Assembly: GCA_013288465.1 (NCBI GenBank)
Contig: JABDBT010000002.1
Span: 1-55,978, forward strand
Source: Bacteroidota bacterium
Lineage (GTDB): Bacteria > Bacteroidota > Bacteroidia > Sphingobacteriales > Sphingobacteriaceae
Length of the DNA stretch: 55,978 bases
Reading direction: 5' to 3'
Translations under genes and position numbers: made by a program
The notes under the pieces: generated by a model
Database searches by the model: none
What the model saw: only the letters and a program-made list of their open reading frames with translations
What the model was told of the DNA's origin: nothing
Shown: positions 35,057-43,812 of the stretch, piece by piece
Layout: every line of letters starts with the position of its first letter
How positions within the stretch are numbered: position 1 is the stretch's first letter

Positions 35057-35071
35057 TTTGAAGATAGAACC

Positions 35072-35968
35072 ATGTCAAACATCAACCTCATTATAGAAGA
35101 GCGCCCACGTAACATTGGCAACTTTATGGTTGGCCGGTTATTGCCTTTCCGCGATAAAAGGATGGTTGGCCCTTTTATATTTATTGACCACATGGGCCCC
35201 GAGGATATGCAGGCAGGTGAAAACATGGATATTGGCCCGCATCCGCATATCGGCCTCTCAACCCTTACCTTTCTTTTTGAAGGGAACGTTATGCATAAAG
35301 ATAGTTTGGGGACTGAGGTAGAGATAAAACCCGGCCAGGTTAACTGGATGACAGCCGGAAGCGGCATTGTACATTCAGAAAGGACACCCGGCTACCTGCG
35401 CGATAAACCAAAAGCCCTGCATGGCCTGCAAATTTGGGTGGCGTTGCCTAAAACTCTTGAAGAGATCCCGCCTTCTTTTTTCCATGCCGATGTAGAAGAC
35501 CTGCCGCAATGGGAAACGGATGGCATTGCCTATAAATTGATCGCGGGTTCGATAATGAGTAAAAAGTCGCCGGTACCGGTGTTTAGTCCGCTTTATTTTT
35601 TAGAGCTTAAAAGTAAGGACAGGCAAACAGTTAAAATAGGCAATGAACTTTATGGCGAAGCGGGGTTATACATACTGGAGGGCAGCATAGAAAGCGAAGG
35701 CACTACTTTTGGGTCGAAAGAATTACTGGTGGCAAAGGATAACAGCCTTTGCGAATTTATATTAAACCCCAATACCACCATTTACTTTTTTGGCGGCGAA
35801 CCATTTGCCGAAGAACGTTTTATTTACTGGAATTTTGTATCGTCAAACAATGAACGGATAGAGCAGGCTAAAAACAAATGGCGCGAACAAAAATTTACCC
35901 CCGTCCCCGGCGAAACAGGTTTTATTCCTTTACCGCCTGATAATATTAATTTAAAGCAGCATAAATAA
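35072..35968 (+). CDS. Pirin family protein
   Basis: 298 residues from the ATG at 35072 (MSNINLIIEERPRNIGNFMV); an in-frame ATG at 35009 would add 21 residues encoded by the inverted repeat, so the inner start is preferred. A bicupin fold is indicated by FIFIDHMGP, the metal-binding HPHIGLSTLTFLFEG with its paired His, and SGIVHSERTPGYL. The second cupin is shorter and lacks an obvious His set. Pirins are Fe-dependent proteins, some with quercetin dioxygenase or redox-sensor activity. Its substrate cannot be predicted. Confidence 0.9.
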   Translation: MSNINLIIEERPRNIGNFMVGRLLPFRDKRMVGPFIFIDHMGPEDMQAGENMDIGPHPHIGLSTLTFLFEGNVMHKDSLGTEVEIKPGQVNWMTAGSGIVHSERTPGYLRDKPKALHGLQIWVALPKTLEEIPPSFFHADVEDLPQWETDGIAYKLIAGSIMSKKSPVPVFSPLYFLELKSKDRQTVKIGNELYGEAGLYILEGSIESEGTTFGSKELLVAKDNSLCEFILNPNTTIYFFGGEPFAEERFIYWNFVSSNNERIEQAKNKWREQKFTPVPGETGFIPLPPDNINLKQHK

Positions 35969-36062
35969 ATTAGCTGTGCTGTAACAGGTAGTGTTAATAA
36001 CGGCCCATTGTTAACAAGCGTAAATTTAATTTGAAGTAAAGGCGGAGGTAATATGCCGCCTT

Positions 36063-36070
36063 TACCTTTG
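36063..36070 (+). promoter_or_regulatory. Probable -7 box for the phosphatase-like gene
   Basis: TACCTTTG matches TAnnTTTG, 13 bases before the ATG at 36083, so the leader would be only about 6 nt. It lies inside the longer in-frame ORF and supports the inner start. Confidence 0.45.
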
Positions 36071-36082
36071 GTGAAAACTACC

Positions 36083-37198
36083 ATGAAAAAATTAGTTTTA
36101 GCAATACTGGTCCTCGGTATTGCTTTACGCACACAAGCACAGGAGTATAAAACCGAAAATGTAGTGATAATAACCCTTGATGGCCTCCGCTGGCAGGAAG
36201 TTTACCGTGGTGCCGATTCGTCGCTGATCAACTCAAAATATACCGATAATAAAGCGGCTGTACAAAAACAATTCTGGAGCGCGTCGGCCGAAGACCGGCG
36301 TAAAATATTGTTCCCTTTTTTATGGTCGGCAGTGGCACAACGGGGGCAATTATACGGCAACCGCGATATTGGCAATATGGATGAAGTAGCCAACAAATAT
36401 TTTTTTTCATACCCGGGCTATAACGAAATATTTACAGGTTTCCCCGATCCGCGTATGAATACCAATAACCCCATTACCAACCCCAATACCAACTTATTGG
36501 AGTTTTTAAATAAACAAAAAGGGTTTGAAAACAAGGTGGCCATATTTTCGTCGTGGGAAAGGTTTCCGCAGATATTGAATGTAAAACGATCGGGCTTAAT
36601 GGTTAATGCGGGATATATGGATTTGGCTGCCCCCGGGATGAGCGATAAGCTGAAATACCTGAACGAACTACAGCATAAAGCGCCCCATTATTTGGGCGAC
36701 TCTACAAGGCTGGATTTTTTAACCTACGAGTTTGCCTCCGCCTATTTAAAACAATATCAGCCGCGTGTATTATATATCGCTTTTGACGAAACGGATGAAA
36801 TGGGACATGCCGGAAACTATCCTTTTTATTTAGACCGCGCACACCAGGCAGATGCTTTTATACAACAGATATGGGAATATTTGCAAACTAACCCGGCCTA
36901 TAAAAACAAAACTACACTTATAATTACCTGCGATCATGGCCGTGGCGACGCGGTTACCACCTGGCGCAATCATGGCGTGTTTATAGCGCCGCACTCTGAG
37001 CAAACGTGGTTTGCCGTTTTAGGCCCCGATACACCCCCTGTAGGCGAAATGCGGGCAGCCGGCATTACTTACCATAAGCAGCTTGCACAAACCATAGCTA
37101 ATTTATTGGGATTTGATTTTAAGGCTGCGGCAGGGCATGAGGTAGGCAATGCGATTAAAAGCGTTACCTACGGGCAGTTGTTGGGGTTGGCTAAATAG
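36083..37198 (+). CDS. Alkaline phosphatase superfamily protein, exported
   Basis: 371 residues from the ATG at 36083 (MKKLVLAILVLGIALRTQAQ), a signal peptide; the upstream in-frame ATG adds only non-signal residues across the promoter. Superfamily metal motifs: NVVIITLDGLRW (first Asp), FSYPGYNEIFTG (nucleophile loop), YIAFDETDEMGHAGNYPFY (Asp and His) and IITCDHGRGD (Asp-His). The final conserved His is probably HEVGNAI or NHGVF. This is the metal-dependent hydrolase fold used by phosphodiesterases, sulfatases and phosphoglyceromutases. The substrate is unknown, but periplasmic phosphoester cleavage is likely. Confidence 0.83.
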   Translation: MKKLVLAILVLGIALRTQAQEYKTENVVIITLDGLRWQEVYRGADSSLINSKYTDNKAAVQKQFWSASAEDRRKILFPFLWSAVAQRGQLYGNRDIGNMDEVANKYFFSYPGYNEIFTGFPDPRMNTNNPITNPNTNLLEFLNKQKGFENKVAIFSSWERFPQILNVKRSGLMVNAGYMDLAAPGMSDKLKYLNELQHKAPHYLGDSTRLDFLTYEFASAYLKQYQPRVLYIAFDETDEMGHAGNYPFYLDRAHQADAFIQQIWEYLQTNPAYKNKTTLIITCDHGRGDAVTTWRNHGVFIAPHSEQTWFAVLGPDTPPVGEMRAAGITYHKQLAQTIANLLGFDFKAAAGHEVGNAIKSVTYGQLLGLAK

Positions 37199-37397
37199 AT
37201 AGTAAGCCGTCTCCGATTCGCGGGAAGCTTGTTATTCAAGACGCATTTGGTATTTTAACTTAATATGAGTTCGATATATTTGCCTAACCTCAACCGCTCT
37301 TTGTCTCATCCGTCCGCAAAAAGGCGCTTCCGTTGTAGAAGGGTTGGGGTGTTAATGAACACTTAACCTCATTTTATACTTAAAAAAACGGGAATAA

Positions 37398-39158
37398 CTA
37401 TCGATGAAACTTCACCTTTAACTTAACTTCGGCAGCTTTTCCATCGCTTGCGCCAACCCATTTTGGGCCGTTTACGATAAGGTTTATGGCGCGTTGGTTT
37501 AGTTTATCGGTTCCGTCTTTTATTACCCTTATATTACTCACAGCGCCATCGGTATTAACCGTAAATACCAATTTAACAGTAGCGGTTTTACCATCCTTTA
37601 TAACCCCGTTTTCTTTTAGGTATTTATTATAAGCATCCCAGCCGGGTAAAGGGTGCGGGGCATTATCAATTTGCTGCTCTTGTTTAAACGTTTCGGGGCG
37701 GGTGATCGCCACTTCGGCCAAAGTTTTGCTGGCTGGTACTAATTCAATTTTTAAATCTTCTTTATTGTTGATCTTAACTTGCTGGCTGTTATAACCAATA
37801 TAAGCTATAGTTAATGTAGCATCATTTGCGGGCACGGCAATGCTGAATTTGCCATCGGCGCTTGTTTGTACGGCTTGTTGTTTCCCGTTTACTTTTACGG
37901 TTACACCCGGCAACGCGCTACCGTCGGCCTTATCCACTATCTTGCCGGTAAGGGTACGGGTATTTGATTTATCTTTAACAGCCAAACCAGCTATCCTGCC
38001 TGATAAGGCTTGTTGCACGGTAGCGGTATCCGCTGTTTTTGCATAGGCATTAACAGTTGCTACACTGCCGGTAACGCTAACCTTCTTTTGAGTGCCATAG
38101 CCTATAACCGTCACTTCGTTAAGCGACTTACTATTTGCTTTATTATAAGGGCTTGCTTTGTAATCCACCGTATCTGCCTTATAAGGAATTGCCTGCGCTG
38201 CTGCTTGGGTTGCCTGCCTGTTTGTGCCCCTTATCATCACCTCATTCAACTTGGCTGTTGACCGGTTAGTCGCTATCCCATCTGACCGGTTAGCCGCTAT
38301 TAATTGTTGTTTATAGGCGGTATCCGTAGTTATATTTAACACTTTGTTTGGGGCGCCCGACTTGATCCCGGTTTTGGCGGCCTGGTCGCCATAGTCATCC
38401 ACGATCTGGATTTTGTCAACTATATCGGCAGGCAGGTTTCTGGTTGCTTTTGCTACGTCGCCACCCATAAAATCTTTCCCGTTTACCCGCGCTTTGGTTA
38501 CCTGCTGGCCCTGGTGTGTAATATTGCCATCGGCACCCACCGCCATACCCTGTATGTTTTTCAATATTTCATCAACTGCCGGGTTTTCCCTAACCTTATA
38601 ATTGCTTGCTTTATAATCAACCGTATCTTCTTTATAGGTTACTTTATTTCTATCCTCCTTTGCTATTGCCGACGCGAGCATTTCGTCATGATGTGGAACG
38701 GGTATTATAGACTGTTTTTTTACGATTGACCCATTTTCTTGTTTTGCAGGGGTGTTTTTTTGTACGGTGGCAATTTGCACGGCTGGCGGTTGCTTCGTTT
38801 CGGGATGTTTATTGGTTTTGTTCGGCTTTACTAAATCCGCATATTGTTTTACAACCGGTTTTGGTGTAAAGGCCCAATAACCTATGCCCACCATTAATAC
38901 TAAAGCCGCCGCTATGGGTAAAATACGCCATAAAATAATATTGCGTTCCTTTTTAGGGGCTATTCGTTTTGCCAGCCTTTGCTGCAACTCAGCGAGATTG
39001 GCTTGCTGGTCTTTCCCCGCTGCTTCATATCCTTCAATAGCCTCCATTAAAAACGGATCGTCCTGCGCTTCGCGTTCCAGCCGGTGCATAGCGCGGGCAT
39101 CCAATTTACCTTTTAGGTATTGGCCTATTTGCGATATGTTGGTCTTTTTAGCGCTCAC
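37398..39158 (-). CDS. Chimeric anti-sigma-like membrane protein with plug-like, carboxypeptidase-like and TonB C-terminal domains
   Basis: A 586-residue protein. Residues 1-70 are cytoplasmic and Leu/Glu-rich as in anti-sigma factors; one membrane helix spans about 75-97; the rest is periplasmic. In order: a segment like the plug region of TonB-dependent receptors (178-275, with NYKVRENPAVDEILKNIQGM, VNGKDF, ATRNLPADIVDKIQIVDDYG), a SusC-like TonB-box stretch (347-358, NEVTVIGYGTQK), a CarboxypepD_reg domain (401-475) and a TonB_C domain (505-586). No barrel is present. It starts at GTG and overlaps the ECF sigma gene by 11 nt, so it is very probably the partner of that sigma factor. The plug-like module recurs in the divergent vWA gene. 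Confidence 0.8.
   Translation of the reverse strand: MSAKKTNISQIGQYLKGKLDARAMHRLEREAQDDPFLMEAIEGYEAAGKDQQANLAELQQRLAKRIAPKKERNIILWRILPIAAALVLMVGIGYWAFTPKPVVKQYADLVKPNKTNKHPETKQPPAVQIATVQKNTPAKQENGSIVKKQSIIPVPHHDEMLASAIAKEDRNKVTYKEDTVDYKASNYKVRENPAVDEILKNIQGMAVGADGNITHQGQQVTKARVNGKDFMGGDVAKATRNLPADIVDKIQIVDDYGDQAAKTGIKSGAPNKVLNITTDTAYKQQLIAANRSDGIATNRSTAKLNEVMIRGTNRQATQAAAQAIPYKADTVDYKASPYNKANSKSLNEVTVIGYGTQKKVSVTGSVATVNAYAKTADTATVQQALSGRIAGLAVKDKSNTRTLTGKIVDKADGSALPGVTVKVNGKQQAVQTSADGKFSIAVPANDATLTIAYIGYNSQQVKINNKEDLKIELVPASKTLAEVAITRPETFKQEQQIDNAPHPLPGWDAYNKYLKENGVIKDGKTATVKLVFTVNTDGAVSNIRVIKDGTDKLNQRAINLIVNGPKWVGASDGKAAEVKLKVKFHR
38466..38618 (-). repeat. Plug-like module, copy in the anti-sigma gene (inverted relative to 40200-40352)
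   Basis: Reading the minus strand, 38618-38568 (51 nt, coding DYKASNYKVRENPAVDE) is identical to 40200-40250, and a further 27-nt identity falls in the part coding ITHQGQQVT. The intervening bases differ mainly by substitutions. The two copies face opposite ways about 1.6 kb apart. Confidence 0.85.
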
Positions 39159-39717
39159 GGTTCTTCTCCAAACAAATTTTTAAATTCCGTTTCCCGTTCT
39201 GGATATAACTTTTTACTTCGTTCATGGTATATCCGGTATCGTCGGCAATCTCTTTATAACACTTTTCGTCTATATAAAACAACTGGATACTCACTTTTTG
39301 GGCCTCGGGCAGTTTCTCTTTACAACGCTCCAAAGCGGTCAAATCTTCTTCCTTTTCATTATCAGGATGCAAATCATCAGCCAATTCCATAATATCATCT
39401 AAAGCAGTGGCCTGCATTTTCTTACCACTCCGTAACTGCATCAGGCAAAAATTGCGGCTTAATACATGCAGCCAGCTTTTAAATTGTTTAATATCATGCT
39501 TTTCGGCTTTAATGATCAGCTCCTCAAAGATCTGCATTACGGCATCCTTGCTTTGTTCCTCATCCTTCAAATATTTAAGGCAAACGCCATAAACCAGGTG
39601 CATATATTTTTCATATAAAGCCGCAAGCGATGCAAGGTTGCCGGTTTGTTTATATTCCTGCAACAGCTTTTCATCGCCCTTATCATTGGGTTTGCCTGGA
39701 CTTTTTAAGAAGTTCAT
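39148..39717 (-). CDS. ECF RNA polymerase sigma factor
   Basis: 189 residues from the ATG at 39717 (MNFLKSPGKPNDKGDEKLLQ); the only start further up is TTG. Region 2 is seen in LASLAALYEKYMHLVYGVCL and DAVMQIFEELI, and region 4 in SIQLFYIDEKCYKEIADDTG and NEVKSYIQNGKRNLKICL. It has the short sigma2-sigma4 layout of the extracytoplasmic-function group. The downstream membrane anti-sigma-like gene overlaps its 3' end (GTGAGCGCTAA). It may control itself and the divergent vWA gene, 119 bp away, but no conserved promoter pair was identified. Confidence 0.93.
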   Translation of the reverse strand: MNFLKSPGKPNDKGDEKLLQEYKQTGNLASLAALYEKYMHLVYGVCLKYLKDEEQSKDAVMQIFEELIIKAEKHDIKQFKSWLHVLSRNFCLMQLRSGKKMQATALDDIMELADDLHPDNEKEEDLTALERCKEKLPEAQKVSIQLFYIDEKCYKEIADDTGYTMNEVKSYIQNGKRNLKICLEKNRER

Positions 39718-39836
39718 TAAGACCAACAAAATAAAATTATTTTATGGTTTATGGAAATCTATAAGCTGCTGCATCATAAGGGTATAAATTCCAAAAAAAG
39801 CAATCAACCGGAATAGTAACCTTAAATTTTGAAAAC

Positions 39837-42026
39837 ATGAAAAACTATCTCATTATCCTGGTAACCCTGATAGGCTTAACCAGCTTTAAGTTTGATAAAG
39901 CCCGTAACATCAGCGGCACGGTTTACAGCCTCGACGATAAAAAACCTATAACGGGTGTACGTGTAAGCGTGGAAGGTGCGGGTAACGCTGCCAATACCGA
40001 TACACAGGGACGTTATCACATTGCTGTTCCCAATGGTAAAACCAGGCTGATCTTTGCTGCTAAGGGATATGATAATGATACGCTTACGTTATCCAACAGC
40101 AATACACTGGACGCTTATATGGTTAAAACAATCATATTCCACACTTATAAAGCGGATACTGTGGCTTACAAAGCAAGTCCATATAAAGCAGGTACGGCAG
40201 ATTATAAAGCAAGCAATTATAAGGTTAGGGAAAACCCGGCAGTTGATGAACTGTTGAAACACATTCAGGGTATGGAAGTAAATGCCGATGGCAGTATTAC
40301 ACACCAGGGCCAGCAGGTAACTAAAGCGCGGGTAAACGGCAAAGACTTTACAGGGAGTAATACGCAAAGTGCTGCTTCGCTTAGTGAAGTTGTAGTGGTT
40401 GGGTATGGTGCGCAAAAAAAGGCCAGTGTTACAGGAAGCAATATGCAAAGTACTACCAAAAACCTACCTGCCAACGCACTTAGAGAGGTACAAATAGTTG
40501 ATGATTACGGCAACCAGGCAAATATTGCCGGCGTAAAAACCTTTGACCAAACCAAATCTTCTAATTATATGATAAGGGGCGGAGTTAATGCCGGCAACGA
40601 ATCGTACAACAGGATAATTGAAAATCAATTTCTTGACCCGAAAGCTACGCCCCTGTCCACCTTCGCGGTTGATGTGGACGCGGCGGGGTACAGCAACGTG
40701 CGGAGGTTTATCAATAACGGGCAGTTACCGCCAAAAAACGCGGTGCGGATAGAAGAGATGATCAACTATTTCCATTACAACCAACCTGAGCCAACCAATG
40801 GCGACCCGGTAGCTATCCAAACCGAACTTTCATCAGCCCCGTGGAACCCGCAGCACCGCCTGTTACGCATAAGCCTGAAAGCCAAAGATGTGAAAACCGA
40901 TATGCTGCCGCCCTCAAACCTGGTGTTTTTGTTAGATGTTTCGGGTTCGATGGCCGAGCCCAATAAATTATCGCTGGTAAAAGCGTCTATGAAATTACTG
41001 GTTGACCAGTTAAGGCCAATAGATCATGTAGCTATTGTGGTATATGCAGGCGAGGCCGGGCTAAAGCTGCCAAGCACGCCGGGCGACGAAAAAACAAAGA
41101 TAAAGGATGCCATTGACCAGCTAAATGCAGGCGGCTCAACCGCGGGTGGTGCAGGCATTATCATGGCCTACCAGGTAGCTAAGGATAAATTTATTAAGGG
41201 CGGCAACAACCGTATCATAATGGCTACCGACGGTGATTTTAACGTAGGCGCATCAAGCGATAAAGATATGCAGCAGTTGATTGAAGATGAGCGCCAAAGC
41301 GGCGTAAGCATATCTATACTGGGTTTTGGCATGGGTAATTTAAAAGACAGCAAAATGGAAACCATGGCCGATAAGGGACATGGCAACTACGCCTATATTG
41401 ATAACATTACCGAGGCTACAAAAGCTATGGTAACCGAGTTTGGCGGCACGCTGTTCACCGTTGCTAAGGATGTGAAATTGCAGATAGAGTTTAACCCGGC
41501 CAAAGTGCAGGCGTACCGCTTGTTAGGCTATGAAGACCGCCTGTTAAACAAAGAGGATTTTAACAACGACAAAAAGATCGGCGGCGATATGGGTGTCGGC
41601 CATACCGTTACCGCTTTATATGAAATTATCCCCGCAGGGCTAAAAGATAGCTTTACCACCAGTGTTGACCCGCTGAAATATCAAAAGACCGACGCTAATG
41701 TAACGCTCAATAATTCGCCCGAAATGGTGACCATCAAGTTCCGCTACAAACAACCGGATGGTGATAAAAGCGAAATGGAACAGGTGGCCGTAAATGACGA
41801 ACCAAAAGCTTTAGCCAAAACCACAAATGATTTCCGCTTTGCCGCCTCCGTTGCCGAATTTGGGTTATTGCTGCGCGATTCGGAGTTTAAACAGCAAGCC
41901 AGCTTTAACAGCCTAATTACCATGGCCAAAGCAGCCAAAGGAAAAGACGACGACGGCTACCGCGCCGAGTTTATCCGCTTAGCAGAAAGTGTTAAGCTGA
42001 TGAGCGGGGTTGTGGGTGGGGATTAG
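39837..42026 (+). CDS. YfbK-type vWA protein with carboxypeptidase-like domain and plug-like module
   Basis: A 729-residue protein. Signal peptide (about 1-18), a CarboxypepD_reg-like domain (22-95), then a repetitive YKADTV/YKAS tract and plug-like module (104-240) shared with the anti-sigma-like protein. The YfbK N-terminal domain (about 256-350, STFAVDVDAAGYSNVRRFIN) and a vWA domain (about 360-530) with the MIDAS DVSGS (367-371) follow, then a DUF3520-like C-terminus ending KLMSGVVGGD. vWA domains bind protein partners through a metal ion. In this copy the plug-like module is split by a 27-residue insert with a SusC-type VVVVGYGAQKK. Probably extracytoplasmic. It is divergent from the sigma operon. 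Confidence 0.85.
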   Translation: MKNYLIILVTLIGLTSFKFDKARNISGTVYSLDDKKPITGVRVSVEGAGNAANTDTQGRYHIAVPNGKTRLIFAAKGYDNDTLTLSNSNTLDAYMVKTIIFHTYKADTVAYKASPYKAGTADYKASNYKVRENPAVDELLKHIQGMEVNADGSITHQGQQVTKARVNGKDFTGSNTQSAASLSEVVVVGYGAQKKASVTGSNMQSTTKNLPANALREVQIVDDYGNQANIAGVKTFDQTKSSNYMIRGGVNAGNESYNRIIENQFLDPKATPLSTFAVDVDAAGYSNVRRFINNGQLPPKNAVRIEEMINYFHYNQPEPTNGDPVAIQTELSSAPWNPQHRLLRISLKAKDVKTDMLPPSNLVFLLDVSGSMAEPNKLSLVKASMKLLVDQLRPIDHVAIVVYAGEAGLKLPSTPGDEKTKIKDAIDQLNAGGSTAGGAGIIMAYQVAKDKFIKGGNNRIIMATDGDFNVGASSDKDMQQLIEDERQSGVSISILGFGMGNLKDSKMETMADKGHGNYAYIDNITEATKAMVTEFGGTLFTVAKDVKLQIEFNPAKVQAYRLLGYEDRLLNKEDFNNDKKIGGDMGVGHTVTALYEIIPAGLKDSFTTSVDPLKYQKTDANVTLNNSPEMVTIKFRYKQPDGDKSEMEQVAVNDEPKALAKTTNDFRFAASVAEFGLLLRDSEFKQQASFNSLITMAKAAKGKDDDGYRAEFIRLAESVKLMSGVVGGD
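40200..40352 (+). repeat. Plug-like module, copy in the vWA gene
   Basis: Contains the 51-nt and 27-nt blocks identical to the anti-sigma gene copy (38466-38618, opposite strand). Immediately after it, a 21-bp direct repeat (40350-40370 and 40431-40451, three differences) brackets the segment that codes the SusC-like VVVVGYGAQKK, with an 81-bp period. Confidence 0.85.
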
Positions 42027-42080
42027 AGATTAGTTAATCAGGGATTAGGGGCAAAAGTAGCTGATCCCTGGTTTTATTTT
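42021..42080 (+). terminator. GATTAG-word tract and weak terminator after the vWA gene
   Basis: The stop codon of the vWA gene lies inside GATTAGAGATTAG. A stem CAGGGAT (42039-42045) / ATCCCTG (42064-42070) is followed by GTTTTATTTT. The short stem and long loop make it a modest terminator. Confidence 0.4.
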
Positions 42081-42129
42081 ACCAAAATATTATATTTTAG
42101 AAATCAATAGTGACTGGAGGCAGTTTAAT

Positions 42130-42453
42130 ATGTACAGCAAGTATCTTGATAGCATTTTAAGGCTGCTTGAGGTGCTGTTAAGGCAACATGAGGCAGCTTT
42201 AAGACGGTTTTTTACGGCATTGAAACATAGTAGCAGATTTGTTTTTGATTGGATAAAAGGCAGGGTTCAATACGCTGTTTTTGGTGTGCATTGCTTAGGT
42301 TCTAAGCTGTATTTTAGCTATAACAGGCTATATGAACAATGCATTTTGAGAAGCGGGCATTTTTTTGTATCTTTAATAGTAAACCTCAATTCTGCATGGT
42401 TTCCGAGGGCTTTTTTCGCCCGATTTTTCAACAAAAAAATACAAAAAAAATAA
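42130..42453 (+). CDS. Possible small protein, 107 residues, unrecognised
   Basis: An open frame in the otherwise gene-free 535 bp between the vWA and TPR genes. It has a GGAGG sequence 9 nt before the ATG. The product would be rich in aromatic and basic residues (RFFTALKHSSRFVFDW, ending ARFFNKKIQKK). No family is recognised. The base composition looks intergenic, and an inverted pair TGCATTG / CAATGCA inside suggests the region could equally be structured RNA. Weakly supported. Confidence 0.25.
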   Translation: MYSKYLDSILRLLEVLLRQHEAALRRFFTALKHSSRFVFDWIKGRVQYAVFGVHCLGSKLYFSYNRLYEQCILRSGHFFVSLIVNLNSAWFPRAFFARFFNKKIQKK

Positions 42454-42525
42454 AACTGAATTTCCCCCAATTTTTGGGGTGAAGAGATTGTTCTTTGAAA
42501 TTATTTATTCAATAGCTAAACGCAT

Positions 42526-42533
42526 TATATTTG
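42526..42533 (+). promoter_or_regulatory. Probable -7 box for the TPR gene
   Basis: TATATTTG fits TAnnTTTG, with the start point near 42540 and a leader of about 22 nt. A TTTG lies 28 nt upstream (42494-42497), further than the usual spacer. Confidence 0.45.
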
Positions 42534-42561
42534 TTAAACCTATAATCCAAACACTTACCTA

Positions 42562-43680
42562 ATGAAACACTTATTACTCCTGGTGTTGGCAGGCTGCATA
42601 TACAGCAGCGCTCGCGCACAATCAACCGGTACACCCACCGATCAGCAAAGCGCATACGGTTCCATGCAGTTTAACAAACCTATTTATGACCTGGAAGATC
42701 ATTGGGTAGCATTCCCCAAAAACGAAAAGACGGGCAAATACCCGTTCGGATTTATCTATCTCGATATGATGGCCGGTTTTACCTTTAACCTGGAGGGCAA
42801 CTTCAGCCTTGATGCGCAGGGGCATGTGTATCGCGACTCGACCGACTATATAAAAACCGCTATGTATAAAGTGCGTTTAGGCCCCAATACCAAACTGGTA
42901 TATGCCATTACCGACAATATGCGGACTGACCTGAAAGTAAAACCCGTACCCGATTGGTTGGCAGTGTACAAACATGGCAGCTCGGACAAGAATTCGGTTG
43001 CTACGAATGTACAGATCGGCAAACACCTCAACTCGGTAGGCGGGGCACAAAAAGCGCTCGGGTACCTGGAAAGCGCTTACAAAACCGAGCCACATGCCAC
43101 CGGGTTGGAGTTTGAACTCACTTACTCTTACAATGAGTTAAAGCAATATGATAAGGCCATTACCATATTAAACGCGGCCATAGCTAATGCGCCTACAAAC
43201 CCTATGTTTTACCGCGAGCTGGGCTATGCTTATACTAAAAATATTGATTTTGACAATGCTATTATTGCCTACACAAAGGGTATTGATATAGCCAAACAAC
43301 GTAACCCGGAAGCAAGAATGGAAATGGTACAAAACCTAAGTTTGGTTTATTGCCAGCTAAAGCAATTTGACAAAGCCGTAACCTTAATAAACAATGCCAT
43401 AGCCGATGCGCCCGATAACATTTCATTATACATTTTGGAAGCCACCACTTATTTAAAAGGCAGCGACCCTGACAATGCTATAAAAGCCTATACTACTGCT
43501 ATAGATATAGCTAAGCCAAACCAGTTAGAGCAAAAAGCCGAATTGGCCTGGGCCATAGCCATAATTTACCGCGACCAGAAAAAAGACATGATTCTTTATG
43601 GTACCTGGGGTAAGAAGGCAAAGGATTGGGCCCCGGCTAATTCAAAAGCAGCACAGGCTTTAAGAAATGTTGTTTTGTAA
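42562..43680 (+). CDS. Exported TPR-repeat protein
   Basis: A 372-residue protein with a signal peptide (1-20, ending SARAQ). Residues 25-145 have no recognised domain. From about residue 165 to the end, tetratricopeptide units can be read: ALGYLESAYKTEPHATGLEF, YDKAITILNAAIANAPTNPM, FDNAIIAYTKGIDIAKQRNP, FDKAVTLINNAIADAPDNIS, PDNAIKAYTTAIDIAKPNQL. TPRs form a helical scaffold for protein contacts. It lies alone, with no partner suggested by its neighbours; presumably periplasmic. Confidence 0.78.
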   Translation: MKHLLLLVLAGCIYSSARAQSTGTPTDQQSAYGSMQFNKPIYDLEDHWVAFPKNEKTGKYPFGFIYLDMMAGFTFNLEGNFSLDAQGHVYRDSTDYIKTAMYKVRLGPNTKLVYAITDNMRTDLKVKPVPDWLAVYKHGSSDKNSVATNVQIGKHLNSVGGAQKALGYLESAYKTEPHATGLEFELTYSYNELKQYDKAITILNAAIANAPTNPMFYRELGYAYTKNIDFDNAIIAYTKGIDIAKQRNPEARMEMVQNLSLVYCQLKQFDKAVTLINNAIADAPDNISLYILEATTYLKGSDPDNAIKAYTTAIDIAKPNQLEQKAELAWAIAIIYRDQKKDMILYGTWGKKAKDWAPANSKAAQALRNVVL

Positions 43681-43812
43681 AGAGACTTGAATGGGGAAGA
43701 AGCAACAACAGCGTGTAATTTTCCCCTGATAGATAAAACGATATCCCGTTCCAACTATGTCTCTGCACATTTAGCTTAAACAACCTGTTACTCACTGATA
43801 CAGCAAAACCCT

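Noticed and set aside
35009..35071. Upstream start for pirin adding 21 residues
   Set aside because: The extra residues are encoded by the inverted-repeat spacer and arm, and do not resemble pirin N-termini.
34744..35367. Minus-strand ORF of 207 codons
   Set aside because: It spans the end of the S9 gene, the inverted repeat and the start of pirin in antisense; both sense genes have strong motifs.
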